Assembly (NCBI GenBank): GCA_012837705.1
Contig: DUQQ01000109.1
Location: 1 to 64,000, forward strand
Direction: 5' to 3'
Length of the DNA: 64,000 nt
Source of the DNA: Hydrogenispora sp.
GTDB taxonomy: Bacteria; Bacillota; UBA4882; UBA10575
The notes beneath the pieces were generated by a model that worked only from the letters and a program-made list of their open reading frames with translations, did not search any database and was not told the DNA's origin. Shown piece after piece: positions 8,321-16,537 of the stretch. Both the position numbers and the translations under genes were made by a program. Position 1 is the stretch's first letter; each line of letters begins with the position of its first letter.

Positions 8321-10121
8321 CGGCTTCACCTCCGGAGGGGCAAACAACCTGACCCGAAGCCGCAGCCTCCGCAAGCAGCGCCGGTGGGAGCCGAAGCCAA
8401 ACGGGACGACCTCGCGCCGGCAGATAAACCAGAACTGGATAGCAGCCTTCTTCCCCCGTCTCCGGGTCTAGCCCAAAAGAAAAGACCAACATCCGGCGGC
8501 GCACTTCACTCTCGGTTCGATCCGGAGGGAGCGGAATAACCTTCTGCTCCGGATCCTTCAGCAGTTCTTTCACCGCTTCGCGCAAGGACGCCGCCTGGGG
8601 TGTCAGCCACGCCGGGGCGGCACCACCGGTGCCACTGAGGTAATAATCGAAGGTTATGAGGTCCCGCAGGTGTTCCTCCACCCACTGCTTTTGCCCTGCA
8701 TTGGGTAGAAATTCGCCGGTTAAAAAGCGCCACAGTCCGTTATAGAGGGCGACCGGCTTACGGGCTTGTCCGCTAAAGCCCTGGGCGCGGCCATAACGGG
8801 CTAGCGCCGCGAAGAAAGCCCAGGGCGAAAGGGTCTCGTCCCGGAAAAGATAGGCCAAGGTGTAGCGGAAACGGCCCGAATTGAAGAACTTCTCAACCAT
8901 CTCTTCGACCCCTTTCAACACCAAGAGGTCATCATAGAAAAGCCAGTTGTTCTGGAGGAGTTCATAGGGGGGTGTCGCGGTAAAGACGTATCCATACTCC
9001 GCCGCTTGTTCCCGCAGGGGCGAGCCTTTTAGTAGCTTCAAAAAACCCAGTTGCAGTTCGTCGGGGCGTAAACGAAAGGTCCAGTCAAACGAGCGGCCAA
9101 AGGTCGCCAGATCTTCATAGGGCAGCCCGGCAATCAGATCCAGGTGCACTAAGGGCCGTGGCTGGTCCAGGCCATCATCTTTAGCAGTTAACGCCCGACA
9201 GTTGGCTTGTAATTTCGCTAGATTATTATACCGCCGCACCGCCTTCAGTGCCTCGGCACAGGTGGACTGGACGCCAATCTCCACGCGGAAACGTCCAGCC
9301 GGGGCGGCCTTCAAGAGCCCGATTAGCTCTTCATCCAGAAGCTCACCGACCAGTTCAAAATGGAACTCGGTCTCGCCATCTTGCTCCAGAAGAAACCGGA
9401 GAATCGCCACCGTCCGCGCCCGGTCCACATTGAAGGTGCGGTCGATCAGCTTTACCGTCCGGACACCCGCCGTAATGAATCTTTGTAGATCGGCTTTGAC
9501 CCGGTCCAGTGGTAAAGCCCGGAGGTTCTTCTCCGTCCAACCCGACATGCAATAGGTGCACCGAAAGGGGCACCCCCGCGAAGCTTCGTAATATAGGATC
9601 CGGTGGCGAAAGGCGCTCAGATCGGAATAGGGAAAAGGTAGCGTTGCCAGATCGATGGGGGCCCGGTCCGGATTCCGTTGGATCATGTCCCCTTGGCGCC
9701 AGGCGAGTCCGGCGATCCTGGAAAAGTCGGCTTGTCCTTCCTCCAATTGGACCAGAAGCTGCCGGAGGGTTTCCTCGCCTTCCCCCAAGACAATATAGTC
9801 GGGTGCCCCCGGCCGTTCCAGAATGGCCGCGTAATCCGCTGCCGCTTCGGGCCCGCCCAGAATCACTACTGTCTCTGGCCGCACTTTTTTCACCCGGTCC
9901 ACCAGCTCCAAAGACTCGGTTATATTCCAGATGTTCGTCGAGATCCCCAGGATCCGTGGTTGTTTCCGGTGGATCTCGCCGAAAATCCAGTCCAGGCTCT
10001 GGTTGATATTGAACTCCAGCACCTGCAGGTCGGGGAAATCCCGCCGGCAATAGGCCTGTAAAGTATAGAGCGCCAGGGCGGTATGGACATACTGGGAGTT
10101 TAAAGTAGTCAGCAGAATCAT
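8313..10121 (-). CDS. B12-binding-domain radical SAM protein, DUF4080 type
   Basis: A 602-residue protein in three parts. Residues about 1-140 form a cobalamin-binding-like Rossmann domain (PRILGISTNIWN, VVILGGPEAAADYAA, YIVLGEGEETL). Residues about 165-400 are a radical SAM barrel with the [4Fe-4S] motif CPFRCTYC preceded by YYEASRG. The C-terminal third (about 430-600) matches the DUF4080 type and includes FDYYLSGTGG. Such proteins cleave SAM to a 5'-deoxyadenosyl radical; the substrate of this subgroup is unknown. AAGGGG precedes the ATG. The overlapping downstream gene is a tRNA methyltransferase, so a link to RNA modification is possible but unproven. Confidence 0.85.
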   Translation of the reverse strand: MILLTTLNSQYVHTALALYTLQAYCRRDFPDLQVLEFNINQSLDWIFGEIHRKQPRILGISTNIWNITESLELVDRVKKVRPETVVILGGPEAAADYAAILERPGAPDYIVLGEGEETLRQLLVQLEEGQADFSRIAGLAWRQGDMIQRNPDRAPIDLATLPFPYSDLSAFRHRILYYEASRGCPFRCTYCMSGWTEKNLRALPLDRVKADLQRFITAGVRTVKLIDRTFNVDRARTVAILRFLLEQDGETEFHFELVGELLDEELIGLLKAAPAGRFRVEIGVQSTCAEALKAVRRYNNLAKLQANCRALTAKDDGLDQPRPLVHLDLIAGLPYEDLATFGRSFDWTFRLRPDELQLGFLKLLKGSPLREQAAEYGYVFTATPPYELLQNNWLFYDDLLVLKGVEEMVEKFFNSGRFRYTLAYLFRDETLSPWAFFAALARYGRAQGFSGQARKPVALYNGLWRFLTGEFLPNAGQKQWVEEHLRDLITFDYYLSGTGGAAPAWLTPQAASLREAVKELLKDPEQKVIPLPPDRTESEVRRRMLVFSFGLDPETGEEGCYPVLVYLPARGRPVWLRLPPALLAEAAASGQVVCPSGGEADA

Positions 10122-10158
10122 CGTTTATCCCCTTCCGCTTATTTGGTCCGGCAAAAAC

Positions 10159-10181
10159 AAAACCGTGGAAACCACGGTTTT
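10159..10181 (-). terminator. Rho-independent terminator after the 30-residue gene
   Basis: A perfect 10-bp stem, AAAACCGTGG with CCACGGTTTT and a 3-base loop. On the minus strand it is followed by a T-rich stretch (GTTTTTG). It lies between the small membrane gene and the radical SAM gene. Confidence 0.75.
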
Positions 10182-10269
10182 CAGGTTAATCCTCCTCCCC
10201 GATCATTCGGGCACTTTTGGTCCTGCATTGGTCATGGGGGCGGGGTCCGCTAAGCAGCAAACCCAAAAG

Positions 10270-10362
10270 TTAGTCCCAGGTTAAGAAGAGGAGCAGCAAA
10301 AGTAAGAGTACAAACACTAACCCCTCGTTACGGTCTCTACGTTCATATCTTTCCACGTCCAT
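10270..10362 (-). CDS. 30-residue single-pass membrane peptide
   Basis: A short frame of 30 codons begins with ATG at 10362 after a clear GGAGGG ribosome site about 7 bases upstream, and ends with TAA. The peptide has a charged head (MDVERYERRDRNEG) followed by an unbroken hydrophobic run of about 14 residues, mostly leucine, and ends LTWD. A terminator lies about 90 bases downstream. The layout of charged head plus one membrane segment resembles the tiny transmembrane spore proteins of Firmicutes (YjcZ-like), but there is no specific sequence match I can defend. No function is assigned. Confidence 0.55.
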   Translation of the reverse strand: MDVERYERRDRNEGLVFVLLLLLLLFLTWD

Positions 10363-10454
10363 CGGCAACCCTCCAGCTTTTTTCTTACATCATATGGTCG
10401 TTCGGGTCCGGTTGTGCTTATGGGCGTGGTCTTTTCTCCGCGGGGCTCTTATCC

Positions 10455-10973
10455 TTAATCTTCGTAATGTACCAGCGAGATAATGGGCGCACCGTCCAGT
10501 TTGGCCCGGCCTTGAAGCGCATCCAGTTCGGCCAGGAAAGCATAGCCAATAATCTCGCCGCCGAGCCGCCGGACCAGTTCCGCCGTGGCCGAAACGGTCC
10601 CACCGGTCGCCAGAATATCATCGACGATCAGCACCCGCTGTCCGGGGCGGATCGCATCTTTATGGATCTCGAGGGAGTTTTCGCCGTATTCCAAGGAATA
10701 ATCGATCCGTTCGGTGGCCGCCGGCAGCTTCCCCGGCTTGCGAACCAGAATAAACCCGGCGTCTAAGGCGTAAGCCAAGGGGGCACCAATAATGTAGCCG
10801 CGGGATTCGATGCCCACCACCACTTCCGGCCGGGCCGACCGAAAACCCTTCGCCAGCTCTTGGACGATATAATGAAAAGCTTCGGCATTACCGATCACCG
10901 TGGAAATGTCTTTAAAGCTAATCCCTGGTTGGGGAAAGTCCGGGATCTCCCGAATGAGCGCTTTTAAGTTCAA
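10455..10973 (-). CDS. apt: Adenine phosphoribosyltransferase
   Basis: Purine salvage enzyme converting adenine and PRPP to AMP and pyrophosphate in the cytosol. The sequence has IPDFPQPGISFKDIS at the N terminus, VGIESRGYIIGAPLA, and the PRPP-binding motif VLIVDDILATGGT. I prefer a TTG start at 10973: GGAG lies 8 bases before it, and the product MNLKALIREIPDF (172 residues) matches usual Apt N termini. A GTG three codons earlier (10982) would overlap the ribosome site. In many Firmicutes apt sits by relA; here it stands between the repeated element behind serA and the small membrane gene. Confidence 0.93.
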   Translation of the reverse strand: MNLKALIREIPDFPQPGISFKDISTVIGNAEAFHYIVQELAKGFRSARPEVVVGIESRGYIIGAPLAYALDAGFILVRKPGKLPAATERIDYSLEYGENSLEIHKDAIRPGQRVLIVDDILATGGTVSATAELVRRLGGEIIGYAFLAELDALQGRAKLDGAPIISLVHYED

Positions 10974-11102
10974 GTATGTCACTCCGTTTCTCTCTCACAA
11001 TGGTGGATTAAAACCAATATATTAACTTCGGCACTTCAACGGTTAATTCCTGCGTGAATCGGTTATTGTCTTAATTTTGCCCATTTTGCGCGCCTTTTAC
11101 GG

Positions 11103-11136
11103 TAAAAAAGAACCTCCCGCTGCCTTGGGCGGGAGG
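11103..11136 (-). terminator. Terminator between serA and apt
   Basis: Stem CCTCCCGC with GCGGGAGG (8 bp), followed on the minus strand by TTCTTTTTT. It lies downstream of the repeated element 11162-11243 and ends the serA transcript. The plus-strand flank (AATTTTTA) could also allow weak activity in that direction. Confidence 0.75.
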
Positions 11137-11161
11137 AATTTTTATACACAAACCGGCCGCT

Positions 11162-11243
11162 GTCCACCTTCGGGCTGTCACCCACCCGGCTTTAATTTTC
11201 ATTCCTTCACGTGTACCAGCAGTTACCAGTGTGGGCGACTCCT
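11162..11243 (-). repeat. Repeated structured element, copy A (3' of serA)
   Basis: Begins about 10 bases after the serA stop codon and precedes a terminator. It is clearly related to 30295-30388, which sits in the same position behind the M23 peptidase gene. On the minus strand the copies share GAGTCGCCCAC, CTGGTAAC, a hairpin with a GAAA loop, GGTGACAG and CCGAAGG. Here the GAAA loop is closed by AAT/ATT; in copy B by GAT/ATC, a compensatory change. Strand is assigned by the neighbouring genes. It does not match the T-box, TPP, SAM, lysine, glycine, B12 or c-di-AMP aptamers that I can recall. Confidence 0.6.
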
Positions 11244-11253
11244 CACCGGAGGC

Positions 11254-12831
11254 TTACAGCCACACCTGAACCGGATTGTCAATACCCTCTATTTGCTTAA
11301 TCTGATCGAGGACCGCCGCCGGAACCTCATGATCGACGGTGAGGACCATAATCGCCGTTCCGCCCAGTTCTTTCCGTCCCACTTGCATGTAGGCAATATT
11401 GATGCCCGCCGCGCCCAAGATCGTTCCGACCTTTCCAATGATCCCTGGTTTATCTTGATGGGGGGCGATCAGGAGATGGCCGTGGGGAACCACATCAAAG
11501 TGGTAACCGTCGATCTCCACCACCCGTTGGTCATTCTGGCGGAAAAAGGCCCCCGCCACCACCCGTTCGCCCTGATCGGAGATGGTCTTGACCCGAATTT
11601 TGTTGTTGTAATCCGGATCACTGGCTTCACGCAGCTCGGCCACTTTAATCCCCCGCTGTTTCGCCAGAATGCGGGCGTTGACCATATTCACCTCGCTGTT
11701 GAGAACCGGTTGCAGTAGTCCTTTCACCACCAAAGTGGTCAGGGGGTTCAGATCATATTCGGTGATCTCCCCGCTGTACTCCACCTCAACCCGTTGCAAA
11801 CGGCCTTCGGTCAACTGTCCGATCAAACAGCCCAGTTTTTCGGCCAGGGGAAAATAGGGCGACAACACTTTCATCACTTCCGGGCGTACCGTCGGCAGGT
11901 TAACCGCGTTCTTGAAGGGCTCGTCCTTCAACACCTTCGCGATCTCCTTCGCCACATCGACCGCCACATTAACCTGAGCCTCAGCCGTGGAGGCCCCCAG
12001 ATGTGGGGTGACGATCACCTGGGGAAGGTTGATCAACCGTTGGTTGGTGGGAGGTTCTTCACTAAACACATCCAGGGCCGCCCCCGCCACCTGCCCGGCT
12101 TCGATCGCATCGGCTAGAGCGTCTTCATCGACGATCCCCCCACGGGCGCAGTTCACGATCCGCACTCCCGGTTTCGTCAGCTTTAGGGTCTCCGCATTGA
12201 GCAGACCTTTGGTCTCTTTGGTCAGCGGGGTGTGGAACGTGATAAAATCGGCAGCCGCCAGCAACTCATCACGGGTTACCAACTGGACACCTAGTTTTGC
12301 CGCCTTCTCTTCGGAGAGGAAGGGGTCCATGGCCAGAACGGTCATTCCCATCGCCCGCATCCGCCGGGCTACTTCGGTACCGATGCGCCCCATCCCGATA
12401 ATCCCCAGCGTCTTGCCGTTGATCTCCACTCCGGTGAAACTTTTCCGGTCCCAGCGGCCGTCCTTAAGCGCACTGTGGGCTTGGGGAATCTTCCGGGCCA
12501 GGGCCATGATCATCGCAATCGTGTGCTCCGCCGTGGAGATCGTGTTTCCGTCGGGAGCGTTCAGGACGATCACTCCTTTGTTGGTGGCGGCGTCCAGATC
12601 AACATTGTCCACCCCCACGCCGGCCCGGCCGACCACTTTCAGATTGGTGGCGGCTGCAAACACCCGTTCGTTCACCTTTGTTTGGCTACGGACGATCATC
12701 CCGTCATAGGGCGGAATCTTGGCAATCAATTCTTCCTCCGGCAACGTCGGGGAGACTTCGGCTTCAATCCCCTGCTCCCGTAGGACCGCCACCGCTTGCT
12801 CCGAAACATTGTCAAGCACCAAAACTTTCAT
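11254..12831 (-). CDS. serA: D-3-phosphoglycerate dehydrogenase
   Basis: First committed enzyme of serine synthesis, oxidising 3-phosphoglycerate to phosphohydroxypyruvate with NAD. It has 525 residues, the long SerA form. The catalytic and Rossmann domains hold GRAGVGVDNVDL, TLGIIGMGRIGTEVARR and NCARGGIVDEDAL, with the late HLGASTAEAQ holding the catalytic His. An intervening ASB-like domain follows, then a C-terminal ACT domain (INIAYMQVGRKELGG) that usually binds serine for feedback. GGAGGTG sets the start at 12831. A T-box leader precedes it, so transcription should rise when seryl-tRNA is uncharged. No serC neighbour is present in this window. Confidence 0.95.
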   Translation of the reverse strand: MKVLVLDNVSEQAVAVLREQGIEAEVSPTLPEEELIAKIPPYDGMIVRSQTKVNERVFAAATNLKVVGRAGVGVDNVDLDAATNKGVIVLNAPDGNTISTAEHTIAMIMALARKIPQAHSALKDGRWDRKSFTGVEINGKTLGIIGMGRIGTEVARRMRAMGMTVLAMDPFLSEEKAAKLGVQLVTRDELLAAADFITFHTPLTKETKGLLNAETLKLTKPGVRIVNCARGGIVDEDALADAIEAGQVAGAALDVFSEEPPTNQRLINLPQVIVTPHLGASTAEAQVNVAVDVAKEIAKVLKDEPFKNAVNLPTVRPEVMKVLSPYFPLAEKLGCLIGQLTEGRLQRVEVEYSGEITEYDLNPLTTLVVKGLLQPVLNSEVNMVNARILAKQRGIKVAELREASDPDYNNKIRVKTISDQGERVVAGAFFRQNDQRVVEIDGYHFDVVPHGHLLIAPHQDKPGIIGKVGTILGAAGINIAYMQVGRKELGGTAIMVLTVDHEVPAAVLDQIKQIEGIDNPVQVWL

Positions 12832-12871
12832 CCAGCAACACCTCCGTAATTTTCCTAAAACAAAATCCAAA

Positions 12872-13186
12872 CAAAAAAACCCCTCATCCCATAGGGACGA
12901 GAGGCTCGTGGTGCCACCCTACTTCTCCCTGCAAACGCAGGGACTTAGTGACCCGGAAACTGGTGTCCGGATCGAATCGTAACGGATTAGCTCCGGCCGG
13001 AATTACTGACCGCCCCGCGCCCCAGGCGCCTGCGGGTTCCTTCCGACAGCTCCAGACCGGGAAATGTTCTACCGCCGGTACAGGCTTCCACCACCCGCCT
13101 GCTCTCTAAAACCCAAACGATAAAACCGAGTCCTTCCTCGCTTTTATCCAACCATACTGTATATTTATTCTTCCGCATTAATATTA
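12872..13186 (-). promoter_or_regulatory. T-box leader of serA (probably serine-specific)
   Basis: The antiterminator consensus AGGGTGGCACCACG is at 12907-12920 (minus strand). The competing terminator is an 11-bp stem at 12880-12904 followed by a T run at 12872-12879. Stem I begins near AGCGAGGAAGGACTCGG with an AGAGAG bulge. A TCC triplet at 13060-13062, just before CGGTCTGGAGC, is in the expected specifier place and encodes serine, which fits the target gene. The specifier assignment is inferred from layout, without folding. Confidence 0.9.
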
Positions 13187-13192
13187 ATAGTT

Positions 13193-13221
13193 ATTATAAG
13201 GGGTCTGGCGATTATTGTCAA
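13193..13221 (-). promoter_or_regulatory. Sigma-A promoter of the serA T-box transcript
   Basis: Perfect TTGACA (13216-13221) and TATAAT (13193-13198) with a 17-base spacer, reading on the minus strand straight into the T-box leader. Expected transcript start is near 13186. Confidence 0.88.
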
Positions 13222-13310
13222 TACCATTTTTTTGACGTTTTCGCAAAAAGTCCTAACGATGAATTGAAAGATCAAGTGCCATAAAAATACCTTAAAATGA
13301 AAAAGTAAAA

Positions 13311-13337
13311 TCCACCCCGCCTAAGGCAAAGGGTGGA
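13311..13337 (-). terminator. Terminator after the GH2-like gene
   Basis: Stem TCCACCC with GGGTGGA, followed on the minus strand by TTTTAC. It lies about 30 bases after the GH2-like stop codon and before the serA promoter. Confidence 0.55.
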
Positions 13338-13364
13338 AGTTGGTTTCTCAATTGACCAAAAGTG

Positions 13365-15335
13365 CTAACCCACAACGATCTGGTAGTCATTGTCGATGGA
13401 TTCGTCTTGGTCCAGCCAGTTAAGGTTCAGCCGGTAAACACCCTTGGTCATCAGCATCACTGAGACTTCACCAAGGATGCGGGTTTCTTCGTCCGGCTGG
13501 GGTTTTACGTTCCATTGCTCTTTCCAGACCAGTTGCCCCCGGGGGTCGGTCAGCCGGGCTTTCACCAAAACCGTCGGTTGGTCGGGGCCGATCCGGTCAT
13601 TGCTGAAACAGATCGGAGCCTGGAAAAGGGTGCCGTTCCGGTAGTTTTCCCGGGGTAAAAGGGCAAAGACGTAGACCGGCCTGTAACATAGGGCGACCAT
13701 GGCAAAACCCTCCTTGGGCTGGCCACTACCATTCACCACCGACCAAGACAGACCCGGGTCAAGCGCACGGAAACAGAAGAATAGCATGCCACCGGTGGGG
13801 TTATATTTATGAAAGCGCAACCGGTCAATGTAAAAGCGCAGGGTTTCCGCCAGTTGTTTTTGGCTACGGGTGCGCGTCTTTTCATCGGGTTCGGCCGGTC
13901 CGAGTGCCGCCCGCCCGAACCAGGAGACAAAACGGATCTGACGTTGTTTAGCGCCCCGCCGGTACTGGTCAAACCGGTAGATCTCGTCCGGATACTGGTA
14001 GTTAAAGCCGGTGTCAACCGCCTCCCGTAGTGACCCCTGGCCCGAAAGGGGGATCACCGGCCGTCCCGGATCAAGTTCTGCTAAGCGTTGGGCTAATTTT
14101 TGCACCACCCGTCGGAAGTTGACACTGGGCCGCTCCGGTACCAACGCTTCAAACCCGCTTTGGTTGCTGATCGTCCAGATCGCTACCGAGGGGTGGTTTC
14201 CCAATAGGTTATAGACCGCTTCCACCTGTTGCAAAAGGTTGGTCAGATTGGTAAAGGTCGCACCGACCGGCAGGGGGAAATCTTGCCAAACAAGAATCCC
14301 GGCCTCATCCATAGCCTGGTAAAACTCGGGCTTTTCTACGTGTTGGTAACAGCGCACCATATTCTGGTGGCTCTGCTTTAAAAGGGCGATCTCCTGCTCG
14401 TAATCTTCCTTCCCCACCTTACTCAGGTAAAGCGCGGGGGGAAGATAATTACTCCCTTTCACCAGTAAACGTTGGCCATTAAGATAGGGGATCATGTTCT
14501 GGAGGGTAAAAGTCCGGATCCCAAAAAGAGTCTCCTGGGCATCCCACGTCGCGCCCGCCGCCTGCAACGTCAGGCTGGTCTGGTAGAGGCAGGGTTGCCC
14601 CCGGTCCCAGGTCTGCCAGGGACGGACTCCGTGGAGCGTAAAACGGGCCTCATATTGGTTGGTCCCCTTCTCTAGTTGGAGGGGGAAGACTTGCTGGTAA
14701 CTTTGACCGTCAAATTTATGGGGGGTGAGTTGTAGTTGGACGTTGATCGCGGCGGACCGGACCGCGTAGACTTCCAGCTTTAAGCTGAGGGTTGCTTCAT
14801 CCCCCGCCAGTTCCTCCGTGTGTAAATGCCAGCGTTCGATGAAAGCCGGACCGCTGCTTAGAATCCGGACCGGTCGCCAGAGGCCACCAGGGTTAAACCC
14901 TTTCGGAAGCGTGGGATGGCCCGCAAAAAGTCCGGTTATAACCGGTGCGGTCGCTTCATTCCCTTGTTCCCCGGGCGATTCTACCTCCAAGAGGATTTGG
15001 TTCTCTGCCCGCAAATAAGGGGTGATGTTGTAGTAGGCAGGATAAAAATAACCCTCTTGGCCCCCAATGGCATAGTTATTGAGGTAAACACGATATTTGT
15101 AGAAGACGCCCCCGATCTCCAAGCGGTAAATCCGGTCTGGTTCCGGTGTAAAATTAAAATTACGACGATAGACCATTTTCCCAGCATACCCGGAGAAGTT
15201 CTCAAGCTCCTGCCATTGACCGGGAATCTCCTGCTCGACCCATCCTTCGTTGGGAACCTCCTCACTCCACCAGAGGCTACTAAACTCCGCTACCGGATGT
15301 AGTTCCCAGGTCCCACCCAAATCCATCTTTGCCAA
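13365..15335 (-). CDS. GH2-family protein lacking both catalytic glutamates
   Basis: About 656 residues in the GH2 layout: jelly-roll sugar-binding domain (LGGTWELH to ILLEVESPG), immunoglobulin-like domain ending TLFGIRTF, then a TIM barrel from LNGQRLLVKGSNYLP. The acid/base motif, normally N-E after HPSVxxW, reads NHPSVAIWTISNQ, with CAA coding Gln at 14160-14162. The nucleophile motif, normally SEFG or TEYG, reads RFVSWFG, with TGG coding Trp at 13920-13922. Hydrolysis by the GH2 mechanism therefore looks impossible. There is no signal peptide. A TTG start at 15335 is preferred because GGGGGGAG lies 7 bases upstream; the ATG at 15326 is the alternative. It follows thiQ in the same direction with no clear terminator between. 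Confidence 0.8.
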   Translation of the reverse strand: MAKMDLGGTWELHPVAEFSSLWWSEEVPNEGWVEQEIPGQWQELENFSGYAGKMVYRRNFNFTPEPDRIYRLEIGGVFYKYRVYLNNYAIGGQEGYFYPAYYNITPYLRAENQILLEVESPGEQGNEATAPVITGLFAGHPTLPKGFNPGGLWRPVRILSSGPAFIERWHLHTEELAGDEATLSLKLEVYAVRSAAINVQLQLTPHKFDGQSYQQVFPLQLEKGTNQYEARFTLHGVRPWQTWDRGQPCLYQTSLTLQAAGATWDAQETLFGIRTFTLQNMIPYLNGQRLLVKGSNYLPPALYLSKVGKEDYEQEIALLKQSHQNMVRCYQHVEKPEFYQAMDEAGILVWQDFPLPVGATFTNLTNLLQQVEAVYNLLGNHPSVAIWTISNQSGFEALVPERPSVNFRRVVQKLAQRLAELDPGRPVIPLSGQGSLREAVDTGFNYQYPDEIYRFDQYRRGAKQRQIRFVSWFGRAALGPAEPDEKTRTRSQKQLAETLRFYIDRLRFHKYNPTGGMLFFCFRALDPGLSWSVVNGSGQPKEGFAMVALCYRPVYVFALLPRENYRNGTLFQAPICFSNDRIGPDQPTVLVKARLTDPRGQLVWKEQWNVKPQPDEETRILGEVSVMLMTKGVYRLNLNWLDQDESIDNDYQIVVG

Positions 15336-15454
15336 CAATATGCTCCCCCCTTGAATATCTCCCCTCACTTGATACTATTTGGCGGATACTTGCGGTTTTC
15401 CTCCATAAAATTCTATAATTTTTAACAAAAGGTCTATATTCTATTCTATGATGG

Positions 15455-16534
15455 TTATTTCTGGTTTATGGGGAGCAATTTCAAAGCGGGTTCCCGGAAG
15501 GAGAGCCCTACCCGCGCCCCCAGCGCAAAATGGGTCTCTTTTCCGGTCAAAATTTTAAGCGTTGGCCCGTGGTCGGTTTTCACCTCCGCATAGGAAGCGT
15601 ACCCCAGATACTCCCAGGTCACAATCGTCCCCTGGTAAATGGGCGCCACGGTGTCGATAACCACATCTTCGGGGCGGATCATCATGTAGAAATGCGCGTT
15701 AGTTGTGTCCGTCTCTCCTCCTTGGACCATGTGGCCTCCCGTATCCGAAAGGTTGAAAACCCGACCGCCCTGGGGATGAAGCTCGAGTCCCTCTGCGGTG
15801 GGAACGGCCACGCACGGAATCAGGTTGGCATCACCGAGAAAGGTCGCTACAAAGGGGTGCGCCGGACTCGAATAGACCTCGGTTGCCGTTCCCACCTGAA
15901 GAATCTGACCGGCTTGCATCACCGCCAACCGTTCCGAAAGGGAAAGGGCCTCCTCCTGCTGGTGCGTGACGAAGATGGCGGTAAAGCCCAGTTTCCGCTG
16001 GAGCTCTTTCAGTTCACGCCGGAGACGCCGCCGCAAACCGTAGTCGAGAGCGGCAAAAGGCTCATCCAGTAAGAGAAGGAAAGGTTCGGGCGCAAGGGCA
16101 CGGGCCAGCGCCACCCGCTGCCGTTCCCCGCCGGAAAGTTCTTGTACCCGGCGGCCAGCCAACTCCGTAATCTCGAAGACCGCCAGCATCGCATCGACCC
16201 GTTCCCGCCGTCGCGTGGCGGGCAGACGCCGGACCTTTAGACCGTATTCAATGTTTTCCCCGACCGTCAAGTGGGGAAAGAGCGCATAATCCTGAAAAAC
16301 AAAACCGATCCGCCGTTCAGCTACGGGGACCGCGGTCAGGTCCTGCCCGTTGAGGATGATCCGGCCCCGGTCGGGCTGGATCAAGCCGGAGATCAAACGA
16401 AGGAGGGTCGTTTTCCCACAGCCACTGGGCCCGACCAGCGAAAAAAACTCTCCCTCGGCCACAGTCAGGTTGGCAGTCAACCGAAACTCCGGGTAGTCTT
16501 TGACGACATCAATCTGCAAAAATTCGTTCTTCAT
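15455..16534 (-). CDS. thiQ: ABC transporter ATPase, thiamine/iron type (ThiQ-like)
   Basis: A 359-residue importer ATPase with all nucleotide-binding motifs: Walker A GPSGCGKTTLL, Q-loop FVFQDYALFPH, signature LSGGERQRVALARAL, Walker B LLLLDEPFAALD and switch His in VTHQQEEAL. A C-terminal TOBE-like regulatory domain (about 240-355) is present, which E. coli ThiQ lacks. By itself it would be called an iron/sulfate-type ATPase. The thiamine role comes from the thiB and thiP genes directly upstream and the TPP riboswitch in front. It starts 3 bases after the thiP stop, with GGGGGGAG as ribosome site. Confidence 0.85.
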   Translation of the reverse strand: MKNEFLQIDVVKDYPEFRLTANLTVAEGEFFSLVGPSGCGKTTLLRLISGLIQPDRGRIILNGQDLTAVPVAERRIGFVFQDYALFPHLTVGENIEYGLKVRRLPATRRRERVDAMLAVFEITELAGRRVQELSGGERQRVALARALAPEPFLLLLDEPFAALDYGLRRRLRRELKELQRKLGFTAIFVTHQQEEALSLSERLAVMQAGQILQVGTATEVYSSPAHPFVATFLGDANLIPCVAVPTAEGLELHPQGGRVFNLSDTGGHMVQGGETDTTNAHFYMMIRPEDVVIDTVAPIYQGTIVTWEYLGYASYAEVKTDHGPTLKILTGKETHFALGARVGLSFREPALKLLPINQK

Positions 16535-16537
16535 CGT

